From positions 1 through 5,216 of the forward strand of contig JAUYJH010000060.1 of assembly GCA_030688705.1 (NCBI GenBank): a DNA stretch of 5,216 bases, written 5' to 3'. The translations under genes were made by a program, and so were the position numbers. Source of the DNA: Deltaproteobacteria bacterium. Lineage in GTDB: Bacteria; UBA10199; SPLOWO2-01-44-7. The notes under the pieces were generated by a model. The model was given only the letters and a program-made list of their open reading frames with translations. It was not told the origin of the DNA and did not search any database. This document shows, in pieces, positions 1 to 5,073 of this stretch (position 1 is its first letter; every line of letters starts with the position of its first letter).

Positions 1-396
1 GAAGCCAAAAAATTCGGGGCCCATCATTTTGTCTCTTTGACCGAAGCGGCCGATCTGGAAAAGCAGAAAGGCTCGCTCGATTTTATTATTTCCACCGCCT
101 ATAAAGATTTGAATTGGGGGGCCTTTTTGGAAACATTAAGACCCGACGGCAAACTCTGTTTTGTCGGCATTCCCGGAAAAGCGCTCGATATCCCCATCGT
201 CTCTCTGCTCGGCGGCCGCAAAAGCATCTGCGCCAGCCCCATCGGGCCCAGGCGTCTCATCACAGAAATGCTGGAGTTTGCCGCGCGCCATAAAATCACG
301 GCCAAAACAGAGAGCGCCCCCTTGGCGGAGGCACAAGCCGCCGTTGAAAAAGTCCGCTCGGGCGAAGCAAGGTATCGGATCGTCCTCAACATCTAA
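1..396 (+). CDS. Zinc-type alcohol/aldehyde dehydrogenase, C-terminal part (5' end outside window)
   Basis: The frame is open from the first base to TAA at 394-396 and gives the last 131 residues of a medium-chain dehydrogenase/reductase of the cinnamyl alcohol dehydrogenase (CAD/YahK/Ahr-like) group. These enzymes reduce aldehydes to alcohols, or the reverse, with NAD(P)H in the cytoplasm. Visible features are the cofactor-domain strand SLDFIISTA (residues 25-33 of the fragment), the glycine turn LRPDGKLCFVGIP (46-58), and a C-terminal block with GRKSICASPIGP (72-83) and EMLEFAARHKI (89-99), the usual end of this family. The catalytic-zinc and structural-zinc cysteines would lie upstream of the window and cannot be checked. 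The stop codon is 5 nt before the kinase gene, so the two are probably cotranscribed. Substrate and cofactor preference cannot be told from this fragment. The family call is fairly secure. Confidence 0.88.
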   Translation, partial: EAKKFGAHHFVSLTEAADLEKQKGSLDFIISTAYKDLNWGAFLETLRPDGKLCFVGIPGKALDIPIVSLLGGRKSICASPIGPRRLITEMLEFAARHKITAKTESAPLAEAQAAVEKVRSGEARYRIVLNI

Positions 397-401
397 AAAT
401 C

Positions 402-1340
402 ATGCACTTTGCCCAATTACTTCCGGAGATGATTTTTCAAACGGTCGAAGACCAGGGGTTTATCCCCACCGGCTCTCTGACCCCGCTCAACAGTTATGAA
501 AATCGCGTTTATGAAATAGGCATTGAAGAGAAAGAACCTATCATTGCCAAGTATTATCGTCCGGGGCGGTGGAGCAAAGAGGCCATCATCGAGGAACACC
601 AGTTTTTGAAAGCCCTGCAAGAAGCCGAACTCCCGGTGGTGGCTCCTTTTGTGCTGGATCAGATAGACGATATTCATTACGCTTTTTTTCCAAAGTTTCG
701 GGGCAGAGAACAGCCCGAAATTACCAACGACAACCGCCGCTGGCTGGGGCGCACTCTGGCCCGTCTTCATAATTTGGGGGATCATTTCAAGGCAAAACAC
801 CGGCTCCATTTGACACCAAAGACTTATGGCTATGACAGTCTCTCTTTCATTTTGACGCAGGAATTTTTACCGCCCGATCTCAAACAAAATATCGAGGCCC
901 ATCTGGTGATGGCGCTGGAACGGGTGGACCCCTTTTTCAAGACCGATCTCAAAGCCATTCCGCTCCATGGCGACTGCCATCCCGGAAATATTTTATGGAA
1001 TAAAGACGGGCCGCATCTGGTTGATTTTGACGATATGGTTATCGCCCCGCCGGTGCAAGATGTCTGGATGCTCTTCAACGGCGATGAAGAAGAGAAAAGA
1101 GAACAGCAAAAAATATTTTTTGAGGGCTATGAAATGTTTCGAGCCTTTGATCATGCCACATTAAGACTGGCGGAGCCGCTGCGCACCCTGCGGATGATCC
1201 GCCATGCCGCGTGGATCGGCCAGCGGTACGAAGAGCCTGCTTTTCAGAGGGCCTTTCCCTATTATAATCAACGCCGCTATTGGGAAGGTTTTCTCTTGGA
1301 AATCAAGGAGCAGATCGGACTGCTGTCAGACCTTTTTTAA
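402..1340 (+). CDS. srkA: Stress response kinase A (SrkA/YihE/RdoA family Ser/Thr kinase)
   Basis: The 312-residue product matches the SrkA (YihE, RdoA) family, cytoplasmic protein kinases with an aminoglycoside-phosphotransferase-like fold. In E. coli the protein counters stress-induced cell death; its length is about 328 residues. Diagnostic segments are SLTPLNSYENRVYEI (25-39), the nucleotide-binding lysine region IIAKYYRPGRW (47-57) followed by EEHQF (64-68), the catalytic loop HGDCHPGNILW (189-199, catalytic D191), the metal-binding LVDFDDM (206-212, D208), and the family block QDVWMLFNGDEEE (219-231). All key residues are present, so the enzyme should be active. I chose the ATG at 402 because its N-terminus lines up with the E. 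coli protein as I recall it, although no good Shine-Dalgarno precedes it; the next ATG at 429 would have GGAG directly abutting it. The 5-nt distance from the dehydrogenase stop suggests translational coupling. The gene is convergent with the NTF2-like gene downstream. Confidence 0.93.
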   Translation: MHFAQLLPEMIFQTVEDQGFIPTGSLTPLNSYENRVYEIGIEEKEPIIAKYYRPGRWSKEAIIEEHQFLKALQEAELPVVAPFVLDQIDDIHYAFFPKFRGREQPEITNDNRRWLGRTLARLHNLGDHFKAKHRLHLTPKTYGYDSLSFILTQEFLPPDLKQNIEAHLVMALERVDPFFKTDLKAIPLHGDCHPGNILWNKDGPHLVDFDDMVIAPPVQDVWMLFNGDEEEKREQQKIFFEGYEMFRAFDHATLRLAEPLRTLRMIRHAAWIGQRYEEPAFQRAFPYYNQRRYWEGFLLEIKEQIGLLSDLF

Positions 1341-1349
1341 CTTCCAGCC

Positions 1350-1390
1350 AAAAAAAACCGGCTTTTTGAGAGGACTCAAAAAACCGGCTT
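1350..1390 (-). terminator. Intrinsic terminator of the NTF2-like gene (minus strand)
   Basis: Bases 1355-1370 pair with 1375-1390 around the 4-base loop at 1371-1374. In minus-strand RNA all 16 positions pair, two of them as G-U wobbles (1357/1388 and 1362/1383), and the stem runs into a tract of U from 1357 to 1350. It begins about 21 nt past the stop of the minus-strand gene. Read on the plus strand the same two positions become A-C mismatches and no U tract follows, so the terminator should work mainly for the minus strand. srkA, whose stop is 15 nt away, may be poorly terminated here. Confidence 0.88.
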
Positions 1391-1411
1391 AAGTAATTAT
1401 TTCCAAAAGGC

Positions 1412-1855
1412 TTAATGATTCAAGTTGGCGTGCGAAATCTGCTGCCAGCCTTGGGGCGTCATCTGCCACACGCTGACCCTGGGCGTGGTGGAAGTGACCC
1501 GTTTGCCGTTGATCGTCTCTTCGGCTTTGGCCTCGTAGGTTATGATCTGGGTATCGCCGCTCTTGGTAACCTTGAACTTGGAGAGCTTGTATTTGCCCAG
1601 GCTCAATTTCTTGAGCTGGTCCAAGGCCTGGCTCCGATCGGTGATTCCCTCGACGTAAACTGACTGATAGCCGGGGGCCAGCATGGTCTGCACGGCATCC
1701 CAGTTCTGCTTTTTCACTTCGGACCAGAGCTTCTTTTCCAGCTTCTGCGCGTTCACCTGCCCCGGGTCCTTGAATTTGGCATAGGCGTTAGCGCTCCCCT
1801 GCAACATCGTAAAGGCAACAGCCACTGCGACTGCGTACAAAATTTTGCTTCTCAT
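1412..1855 (-). CDS. Secreted NTF2-like (DUF4440/SnoaL-type) protein
   Basis: The product is 147 residues. The start at 1855 is set by an AGGAGG Shine-Dalgarno at 1862-1867 (minus strand), 6 nt upstream. It begins with a clear signal peptide: MRSK, a hydrophobic core at residues 5-18, and a cleavage site after GSANA (20-24). The mature part is an alpha+beta domain of the NTF2/SnoaL/DUF4440 superfamily: helix KLEKKLWSEVKKQNWDAVQTML (the first two-thirds of 38-59), then APGYQSVYVEG (60-70), a helix ALDQLKKL (77-84), and strands around KLSKFKVTKSGD (90-101), TQIITYEAKAEE (102-113), and the closing WQMTPQGWQQISHANLN (130-146). Such domains often bind small molecules or stabilise protein interfaces, but no catalytic residues can be assigned here. 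Likely periplasmic or exported. A longer reading frame using a TTG at 1909 is possible but would bury the signal peptide and ignore the strong ribosome binding site. It is probably monocistronic, with its own terminator downstream. Confidence 0.8.
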   Translation of the reverse strand: MRSKILYAVAVAVAFTMLQGSANAYAKFKDPGQVNAQKLEKKLWSEVKKQNWDAVQTMLAPGYQSVYVEGITDRSQALDQLKKLSLGKYKLSKFKVTKSGDTQIITYEAKAEETINGKRVTSTTPRVSVWQMTPQGWQQISHANLNH

Positions 1856-1861
1856 GGTAAT

Positions 1862-1867
1862 CCTCCT
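1862..1867 (-). promoter_or_regulatory. Ribosome binding site fixing the NTF2-like start
   Basis: The minus strand reads AAGGAGGATTACC followed by ATG, a near-perfect Shine-Dalgarno 6 nt from the start at 1855. It decides between this start and a longer in-frame reading with a TTG at 1909. Confidence 0.88.
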
Positions 1868-1880
1868 TGTAATTTTTGTG

Positions 1881-1909
1881 ATTATTTCATAATCGACGAC
1901 GCGTTGCAA
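1881..1909 (-). promoter_or_regulatory. Candidate sigma-70-type promoter for the NTF2-like gene
   Basis: On the minus strand TTGCAA (1909-1904, four of six matches to TTGACA) is followed after 17 nt by AATAAT (1886-1881, five of six matches to TATAAT). Initiation would fall near 1874, giving a leader of about 19 nt that includes the AGGAGG site. The -35 box is a palindrome also used by the plus-strand candidate. Predicted by eye only. Confidence 0.5.
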
Positions 1910-1932
1910 GAAGAGCGAAGATATATTATAAA
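1904..1932 (+). promoter_or_regulatory. Candidate sigma-70-type promoter for the PAQR gene
   Basis: TTGCAA (1904-1909) is separated by 17 nt from TATAAA (1927-1932, five of six matches to TATAAT) inside an A/T-rich run. Initiation near 1939 would leave a very short leader of about 14 nt before the ATG at 1953. Another -10-like hexamer, TATTAT at 1924-1929, would be too close to this -35 box. Predicted by eye only. Confidence 0.5.
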
Positions 1933-1952
1933 AACGGGCGAAGCTGTTTTAT

Positions 1953-2642
1953 ATGACACAAACTCTCCAAAGAAAATTAAGCAAAGACGGGAGCATTCAT
2001 GTAACAGACGAGGTGTACAGTACCGCTATTTCCGCGACAGGGACTCTTTTGGCCGCGATCGGATCGGCCATCTTGATTTTTAAATCGTTATCCGAACAAA
2101 AACCGTGGCATCTTCTGGCTTTTTCCATTTACAGTTTCGGTGTGGTCAATCTTTTCCTGTTAAGCGCCCTCCATCATGGAATCAATTCCACAGAACGGGT
2201 CGAAAATATCCTCCGGCGGCTCGATTATTACGCCATTTTTGTGATGATCGCGGGAAGCGTTACCCCATTTTGCCTCATTGTAATCCGAGATACTTACGGC
2301 ATCAGCATTTTGGGGATGATTTGGCTGGTGGCCATTATCAGCATCGTTTTACAAATCCGATATCCCCATTTTCCCCGTTGGTTTACGACAGCCCAATATA
2401 TCGGCATGGGGTGGCTGGGAACTCTGATTGTCTTTAAAATCTGGAATTTATTGCCGCCGATGGCCCTGTTTCTCTTATTTTTCGGCGGGTTACTTTATAC
2501 AATCGGGGCTGTACTCTATACTATTGAAAAACCAAATCCTTTCCCCGGAAAATTCGGTTTTCACGAAATCTGGCACCTCTTTGTCATCGCCGCCTCTGCC
2601 GTCCACTTCAGCATTATGTATTTCTATCTGCTCCCTTATTGA
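1953..2642 (+). CDS. trhA: Hemolysin III / PAQR family membrane protein (TrhA-like)
   Basis: This 229-residue integral membrane protein matches the bacterial hemolysin III (YqfA/TrhA) branch of the PAQR family, linked to membrane homeostasis and related to eukaryotic adiponectin receptors. I see seven hydrophobic segments at about 24-44, 52-73, 92-112, 117-135, 146-163, 168-190 and 206-227. The family's metal-site residues are present: SALHH (S71, H75) at the end of helix 2, LDYYAIF (D91) at the start of helix 3, and HEIWH (H204, H208) opening helix 7. The segment YTIEKPNPFPGKFGFHEIWHLF is typical of the family just before and into helix 7 (189-210). An N-terminal stretch of about 20 residues precedes helix 1 and lacks the usual histidine of the family's first helix. 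The start at 1953 has only a weak Shine-Dalgarno, consistent with the very short predicted leader. The 3' end overlaps the convergent ZIP-like gene by 7 bp. The symbol is a family-level name, not proof of orthology. Confidence 0.88.
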   Translation: MTQTLQRKLSKDGSIHVTDEVYSTAISATGTLLAAIGSAILIFKSLSEQKPWHLLAFSIYSFGVVNLFLLSALHHGINSTERVENILRRLDYYAIFVMIAGSVTPFCLIVIRDTYGISILGMIWLVAIISIVLQIRYPHFPRWFTTAQYIGMGWLGTLIVFKIWNLLPPMALFLLFFGGLLYTIGAVLYTIEKPNPFPGKFGFHEIWHLFVIAASAVHFSIMYFYLLPY

Positions 2643-3409
2643 TGATTGCGCAGAAAGGTGATGACAAAGAGGATGGCGGTGCCGAAGCCGACCCCTAAGG
2701 AAAACCAGGGGAAACTGGAATGGGTTGAATCGGGAATTTCTTCCTTGAAAATATTCATCAAGATAGAGCCGCCGACGAAAGCCGTCAAAAGGGCCACGAC
2801 AAAAATGTTGTCCGGCTCCGTAAGATAGGCTAAAAACCACCCCAAACAGAGACAAAGCATCAATGCAAAACGCCCCAGATGATCAAAGTGGGCGGCATAA
2901 TGGCGCTCCAGAGTCCGGTCGACAATCAGAAACTGCAAACCCATGACCACGGTGAAGAAAGCGGCATAGGCAACTCCCCCCGCCTCCACGTTGACCGGAA
3001 GGGCATACGTCATCAGCCCGTTTTCAAGACCCAGCGCAGAGAGATGAATATAAAAATCCGATTTTTGCGGAGAAATTCCCAGCCGTTTGCGCCGATGGGC
3101 CAGTTTTTCAAGGCCGAAAAAAAGCATGAAACCCAAAAGCCCCACCACATAAACAGTCAAATCCATCAATGGAGTGACCGGAAAAGATTTGGAAAGAAGG
3201 GCCCCGATCGTCTCCTTGTTTTCGGCAATGCCGGGAAGGAGTTCCAGAAAGACAAAGGCAACCGCAAAGCCTCCGGCAAAAGAAGAGGTATAGCGTTCGG
3301 GAATAAACGGCAGTTTGCGGATGTGCGGGGCAAAATAGGTGAGCAAAACCAGAACGAGGGTCAAAAAAAACGCAATCCAGAGCGATGCTTGCAAGAAATT
3401 GGCAAACAT
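2636..3409 (-). CDS. ZIP-like integral membrane protein (possible divalent-metal permease)
   Basis: The 257-residue product is very hydrophobic, with about eight membrane segments at roughly 6-26, 41-60, 84-102, 118-139, 144-163, 178-197, 201-220 and 232-253, the number expected of ZIP (Zrt/Irt-like) metal transporters. SSFAGGFAVAFVFLELLPG (42-60) resembles the second helix of a bacterial ZIP-like group, and FKEEIPDSTHSSF (221-233) resembles its last cytoplasmic turn. A positively charged loop EKLAHRRKRL (101-110) follows helix 3. The histidine- and glutamate-rich transport site of classical ZIP helices 4 and 5 is not evident; only H122 and E129 lie in helix 4. Transport is therefore unproven, and this may be a divergent relative. 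The start at 3409 has no good Shine-Dalgarno. The neighbours are a convergent PAQR gene, overlapping by 7 bp, and a divergent secreted orphan whose start is at most 19 nt away. The fold is moderately supported, the substrate unknown. Confidence 0.62.
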   Translation of the reverse strand: MFANFLQASLWIAFFLTLVLVLLTYFAPHIRKLPFIPERYTSSFAGGFAVAFVFLELLPGIAENKETIGALLSKSFPVTPLMDLTVYVVGLLGFMLFFGLEKLAHRRKRLGISPQKSDFYIHLSALGLENGLMTYALPVNVEAGGVAYAAFFTVVMGLQFLIVDRTLERHYAAHFDHLGRFALMLCLCLGWFLAYLTEPDNIFVVALLTAFVGGSILMNIFKEEIPDSTHSSFPWFSLGVGFGTAILFVITFLRNHQ

Positions 3410-3428
3410 GACAGAGAGCTTCTATCAT

Positions 3429-3869
3429 ATGCGCACTTTTCTGGCCATTCTTTTGCTTTTCTCCCTCACTTTGTGGGCCAAAGAAGACGCAAGGCCCGAT
3501 GTGGCATGCCGTCTGGAGTTCCATTTAAAAAATCGCTGGGTCCCCGTGGTGGCCGGCAGGGGGGAAGGGAATATTATTTGCGATGACGGCGTAACCCTCC
3601 CCGTAAAACTCCGTATCTATGGCGGGTGGGTCACCCTTTTCAGAAAAGAGACCTTTGAGGCAACGGGCCGGTTTTCGAAAGTGAAAGACCCCCAAAAATT
3701 ATTCGGCCGCTACGGCGTGGAGAGCGGCGATGCCGGCATGGAAACCGGAAAATTTTTCAGCCCCACCGTCTGGAAACAGGGCATTGCGCTGACTTTCGAT
3801 AAAATAGAGGGCCAACCTCAAATCGGCCTCTCTTCCGGCTCCTTCACCATTAAACACCCCAAAAAATAG
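3429..3869 (+). CDS. Secreted protein of unknown function
   Basis: I do not recognise this family. The 146-residue product starts with a typical signal peptide, MRTF plus a leucine-rich core (5-16), likely cut after A17 (LWA, then KED). The mature part of about 129 residues looks mostly beta: RLEFHLKNRWVPVV (28-41), AGRGEGNIICDDG (42-54), TLPVKLRIYGGWVTLF (56-71), ETFEATGRFSK (74-84), and a glycine-rich end QIGLSSGSFTI (131-141). Its two cysteines, C27 and C51, flank the first predicted strands and could form a disulfide after export. I chose ATG 3429 because it puts the signal peptide at the N-terminus; a GAGAG stretch at 3414-3418 is a weak, distant ribosome site. ATG 3408 is in frame and would add seven residues (MTESFYH), leaving the signal peptide plausible. 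The gene diverges from the ZIP-like gene and is followed after 81 nt by the duplicated-domain gene on the same strand. It is probably periplasmic or surface-located. Confidence 0.7.
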   Translation: MRTFLAILLLFSLTLWAKEDARPDVACRLEFHLKNRWVPVVAGRGEGNIICDDGVTLPVKLRIYGGWVTLFRKETFEATGRFSKVKDPQKLFGRYGVESGDAGMETGKFFSPTVWKQGIALTFDKIEGQPQIGLSSGSFTIKHPKK

Positions 3870-3906
3870 GCTGGACGAAAAAGACGCATAACGCTAAGGG
3901 ATGTCG

Positions 3907-3930
3907 GACCGAGGACAAAAGACCGAAGAC
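3907..3930 (+). repeat. Imperfect 10-bp direct repeat in intergenic gap
   Basis: GACCGAGGAC (3907-3916) and GACCGAAGAC (3921-3930) are direct copies with one mismatch, separated by AAAA, so the period is 14 nt. They lie between the secreted orphan and the duplicated-domain gene, 20 nt before the latter's start. They could be a binding site for a dimeric regulator, remains of a short intergenic repeat, or chance. I see no terminator and no convincing promoter in this 81-nt gap. Confidence 0.45.
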
Positions 3931-3940
3931 TAACAACAAA

Positions 3941-3946
3941 AGGAGG
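3941..3946 (+). promoter_or_regulatory. Ribosome binding site of the duplicated-domain gene
   Basis: AGGAGG, within an A-rich AAAAGGAGG run, lies 4 nt before the ATG at 3951. The match is full but the spacing is slightly short. It supports this start and suggests efficient translation. Confidence 0.85.
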
Positions 3947-3950
3947 CATC

Positions 3951-5039
3951 ATGATCAGCGGCGGAGAAAAAATCAGAATCCCCAACATCAGCAAACCGGT
4001 GCAATTGCCGATAGACCTCGATTTTCCCAAAAAAGATTATCCTCCCAATGTTTCGGTCTTTCCCGTGGCACAAGACACCTGCAACGATTTTGCCGACCTG
4101 CGCACGGTCACTTTGAAGGAGGGGGTCCGGGCCTTGAGAGTGCAATTTTTCAGCGAAGTCGACAGTCTTTTTGGAAAAACGACCGAAGGAACGCCGGGTA
4201 GAGACGGCTGGTCCGATTACGCCATTTATCTGGAGGCATCGGGAAAAATCTATGCCCGCCAGGTGATCAGCCGGACCAGCGGCGCGGATGACCCGGTGTC
4301 TTACAATCTGGAAAACCCAAAGTGGCCCGGATTCCCTGAAAGAATCACAACCATTCTGGCAGAAGTCGTGGCCGGATGGGAACTGCGGCAGGCCATTGTT
4401 GCCAACAGGCCCGAAAATTCTTCACTGCATCTGGCCCGCTGGCTTGATGGAAACCGAAACCTGGCCAAAAACGGCATTCCCGCGACATTACTTGCCGGTA
4501 TCGATTCCTCTGCATCGGCAATTCCGGTGGACCTTGACGACAACAACGCCCTCCGACAACCGCCGAGCTTGGGCACGGTCATCTTGGCCCGGCAGACCAC
4601 CAACGACAGTGTGCTGATAGAAAAAACCGCTCTGGACGGGAAAGAGGCCGTTCGGGTCCGGTTTCGCAGTGAAGTCGATCATCCGGAGCTGGGAAGCAAA
4701 ACAAAAAATGAAAAATCGGGCCTGGATGATTTGGCCCCCCGTTCCATCTATCTGACCCAAGAGGGAATCAAGGTGTTTGAGGAACAAAACGGGACAAAAA
4801 AGCAAGTCGGCTCTTTGAGCATGACGAACGAGCGTCTTGCGGCGGTTTTGGCCGGCGCTTTCGCCGCGGCCGGGGCCCAGCATCTTGAATTTCCCTTTGC
4901 AAAATCGGTTTTGGCCGCAAAGATGGAGGTTCGCACCTTTGGATACGATCTGCCGATTTGGGAGCGGCTCAAACCGACCTCGACTATTGGACAAATATTG
5001 CAGTACATGTCCGAAGGGGGTTTCGGCGATCCGTATTGA
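3951..5039 (+). CDS. Unrecognised protein with two tandem copies of one domain
   Basis: I do not recognise this 362-residue protein. It has no signal peptide or membrane segment, so it is probably cytoplasmic unless exported by another route. It consists of two diverged copies of one unit, about residues 17-188 and 189-362. The copies align through LPIDLD (19-24) with IPVDLD (191-196), AQDTCND (40-46) with ARQTTND (213-219), ALRVQFFSEVD (61-71) with AVRVRFRSEVD (233-243), AIYL (91-94) with SIYL (265-268), and a helix ERITTILAEVVAGW (130-143) with ERLAAVLAGAFAAA (294-307). Each copy looks like strands followed by an alanine-rich helix. The SEVD motif is the strongest conserved element, and an acidic site is possible but unproven. 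The only cysteine is C44. The start is fixed by AGGAGG at 3941-3946. The next gene begins 34 nt after the TGA, with its ribosome site in a hairpin, so the pair is probably coupled and may work together. Confidence 0.82.
   Translation: MISGGEKIRIPNISKPVQLPIDLDFPKKDYPPNVSVFPVAQDTCNDFADLRTVTLKEGVRALRVQFFSEVDSLFGKTTEGTPGRDGWSDYAIYLEASGKIYARQVISRTSGADDPVSYNLENPKWPGFPERITTILAEVVAGWELRQAIVANRPENSSLHLARWLDGNRNLAKNGIPATLLAGIDSSASAIPVDLDDNNALRQPPSLGTVILARQTTNDSVLIEKTALDGKEAVRVRFRSEVDHPELGSKTKNEKSGLDDLAPRSIYLTQEGIKVFEEQNGTKKQVGSLSMTNERLAAVLAGAFAAAGAQHLEFPFAKSVLAAKMEVRTFGYDLPIWERLKPTSTIGQILQYMSEGGFGDPY
3999..4940 (+). repeat. Internal tandem duplication (about 172 codons per copy)
   Basis: Copy A starts near base 3999 (residue 17) and copy B near 4515 (residue 189). 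The offset is 172 residues at both the P-[IV]-DLD and SEVD motifs and shifts to 173 between them, so almost no indels have accumulated in the first 55 residues. The second halves need a larger gap of about 9 residues. At the DNA level the copies are well diverged, which points to an old duplication rather than a recent one or an assembly artefact. Confidence 0.75.
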
Positions 5040-5045
5040 AAAATT

Positions 5046-5068
5046 TTTCCTTCCGGTCTAGAAGGAAA
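5046..5068 (+). promoter_or_regulatory. Hairpin masking the ribosome binding site of the next gene
   Basis: TTTCCTTC (5046-5053) pairs perfectly over 8 bp with GAAGGAAA (5061-5068) around a 7-nt loop. The 3' arm contains the AGGA Shine-Dalgarno (5063-5066) of the gene starting at 5074. No U tract follows, so it is not an intrinsic terminator. The stem begins 6 nt after the TGA at 5037-5039, where a terminating ribosome could keep it open; this suggests translational coupling. Confidence 0.55.
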
Positions 5069-5073
5069 CCCTT

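Noticed and set aside
1856..1909. N-terminal extension of the NTF2-like gene from a TTG at 1909
   Set aside because: It would bury the signal peptide, and the AGGAGG at 1862-1867 points to the ATG at 1855; the stretch is better read as promoter and leader.
3399..3428. Promoter-like TTGGCA (3399-3404), 18 nt, TATCAT (3423-3428) on the plus strand
   Set aside because: The hexamers look good, but initiation would fall inside the coding region after the ATG at 3429, so it cannot serve that start.
2879..3586. Long plus-strand open frame opposite the ZIP-like gene
   Set aside because: Its predicted product is rich in charged and glutamine residues with no pattern, while the minus strand encodes coherent membrane helices; it is a shadow frame.
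3901..3933. Ten-codon micro-ORF (MSDRGQKTED) ahead of the duplicated-domain gene
   Set aside because: Its AAGGG directly abuts the ATG with no spacing, and its sequence is just the translation of the direct repeat; there are no features of a known attenuator peptide.
4897..4921. Inverted repeat around CAAAATCGGTTTTG
   Set aside because: The 5-bp stem is inside the coding region and arises from ordinary codons; no U tract or sign of regulation.
4488..4994. Minus-strand open frame opposite the duplicated-domain gene
   Set aside because: No ribosome site and low-complexity composition; the plus strand shows conserved internal repeats, so this is a shadow frame.
5046..5068. Hairpin read as an intrinsic terminator of the duplicated-domain gene
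   Set aside because: It is followed by CCCTTATG, not a U tract, and its 3' arm is the ribosome site of the next gene.
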